NCBI GenBank assembly: GCA_947167965.1
Contig: CAMVJW010000006.1
Location: 44,141-108,140, forward strand
Direction: 5' to 3'
Length of the DNA: 64,000 nt
Source of the DNA: an uncultured Clostridia bacterium
Lineage (GTDB): Bacteria; Bacillota; Clostridia; TANB77; CAG-508
This document shows, in pieces, positions 62,803-64,000 of this stretch (the stretch's first letter is position 1; the number at the start of each line of letters is the position of its first letter). A model generated the notes under the pieces. The model did not search any database, was not told the origin of the DNA, and saw nothing but the letters and a program-made list of their open reading frames with translations. The position numbers and the translations under genes were made by a program.

Positions 62803-63001
62803 AAAATTACCTTAAGAAAAAATTTTTCTTTTTACCTTTCTTAAAACTTTTCGTTTCAAAATTTTATAATTTTATTCTATTCATAAGATGGTAATATTAT
62901 ATATTTTTTATGCTAAAATGTCAATGGAAAATGGAATTAGAGATGGCTCTATTTTCCAAAAAAATGAAACATATAACCATCCCTAACTTTTCTAAATTTC
63001 A

Positions 63002-63760
63002 TTATAAATTATTTTCTAATAATCCTTTTAAATATGGTCTTTTAGGATTATTTAGCTTTTCTAATTCTTCTACACAATTATTTTTATGTAAAAAGTGCAA
63101 TTTTCCAATCTCTAATTCTCCATTAATTTGAAGTAATCTTTCATAGTAATCAATAAAATATTTTTCTAACTCTTTTTTATTTAGATTTAAATTTACTTTT
63201 GCAAATATTTGTGTACCAGGTTGAATTCCTTCATCAGCATTAAATAGCAAATTAATCTTATATTCTTTAACTATTTTTTTGTCATTTAAATCAATATTAA
63301 TTTCCTCCATTGTTTCTCTAATTATTGTTTTTAAATAATCAATTCTGTCACCATTTATATCTTTTTTGTCTATATTTCCTCCAGGTACTTGTAAAACACC
63401 TGGGAACGATGTATTTTTATCTAATTCACATATAACAAAATAATTATCAGTAGTTTCAATTAAAGAACCTGCACTAATATTTCTACATTCGTATTCTTTT
63501 GGAAGTCCTATTCTTTCTTGATATAAATAATGTGAATATTTACTTTTTTTACAGAAAATATTTATGCTTTTCTCGCCTATTTCTACATCATAAACACAAC
63601 TTATATCTCCATCCCAAAGCATTGGATTTTCAAATATTATATTTTTCCACTTTGCATCAATTTTATCTTGTATTTCTTTGGAAAATTTTATATATTCATT
63701 AATAAATTTTACATTTACATTTTTATTTTCAATATTTATAAACATTTTTGTTATCCCCAT
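63002..63760 (-). CDS. NUDIX hydrolase-like protein
   Basis: Nudix-box-like VPGGNIDKKDINGDRIDYLKTIIRETMEEINIDL. Confidence 0.7.
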   Translation of the reverse strand: MGITKMFINIENKNVNVKFINEYIKFSKEIQDKIDAKWKNIIFENPMLWDGDISCVYDVEIGEKSINIFCKKSKYSHYLYQERIGLPKEYECRNISAGSLIETTDNYFVICELDKNTSFPGVLQVPGGNIDKKDINGDRIDYLKTIIRETMEEINIDLNDKKIVKEYKINLLFNADEGIQPGTQIFAKVNLNLNKKELEKYFIDYYERLLQINGELEIGKLHFLHKNNCVEELEKLNNPKRPYLKGLLENNL

Positions 63761-64000
63761 AATCTATACATTATAAAAATTAGAATGTTTTATATTATAA
63801 ATAAAAACATCCTAATTTCTATTACATATTATTTAAATCATTAATAACTTTTGTATAAACCATATCAAATTGTTTTTGTGTTTCTTCATTTTCAAAATGA
63901 ATTTTATGAGCAAAATCCTCTATGTATTTTTTTTCCTTAATTATTTGGTTCTATAATAAATGTTGGGGTGGTTAGAAACTACTTCAACATTTTTTTATAA

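Noticed and set aside
63823-63955. C-terminal-like fragment KEKKYIEDFAHKIHFENEETQKQFDMVYTKVINDLNNM* at the window end
   Set aside because: An upstream in-frame TAG and no start codon leave only about 40 residues; too short to call.

Overview
This is a 64 kb window from a very AT-rich, Clostridia-like (low-GC Firmicutes) chromosome. Almost all genes are on the minus strand. The content is mostly housekeeping: mutL, yqeK, polA, uvrC, hpt, glmS with its ribozyme, mutS2, uvrB, rlmH, hrcA/grpE/dnaK/dnaJ, metG, spoIIE, addA, argS, trpS, cysS and a class A PBP, plus tRNA-Trp. Accessory genes include an AbiE-like TA pair, a subtilase with a dockerin, a GH25-like protein and DUF4160/DUF4116 proteins. 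Main observation: hpt, uvrB and a DUF4160 gene are each broken by a +1 frameshift, and in all three the zero-frame codon at the break is CGG. Skipping the C and reading GGN (Gly) restores the family sequence, including the UvrB P-loop GSGKT. A hand scan of all other intact CDSs found no in-frame CGG, against roughly 40 out-of-frame CGG triplets, while CGU, CGC and CGA are used in frame. This suggests CGG is unassigned in this organism and acts as a +1 frameshift site. Second observation: between mutS2 and uvrB lies an apparent type I toxin-antitoxin locus with a par/Fst-like layout. It has a 30-aa toxin ORF, a convergent small antisense RNA with a consensus promoter, a 16-nt perfect direct repeat covering the toxin start codon, and related terminator loops. 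Third: six copies of a 'GGGACTGTCCCC' palindromic repeat lie between genes and several supply or abut stop codons.
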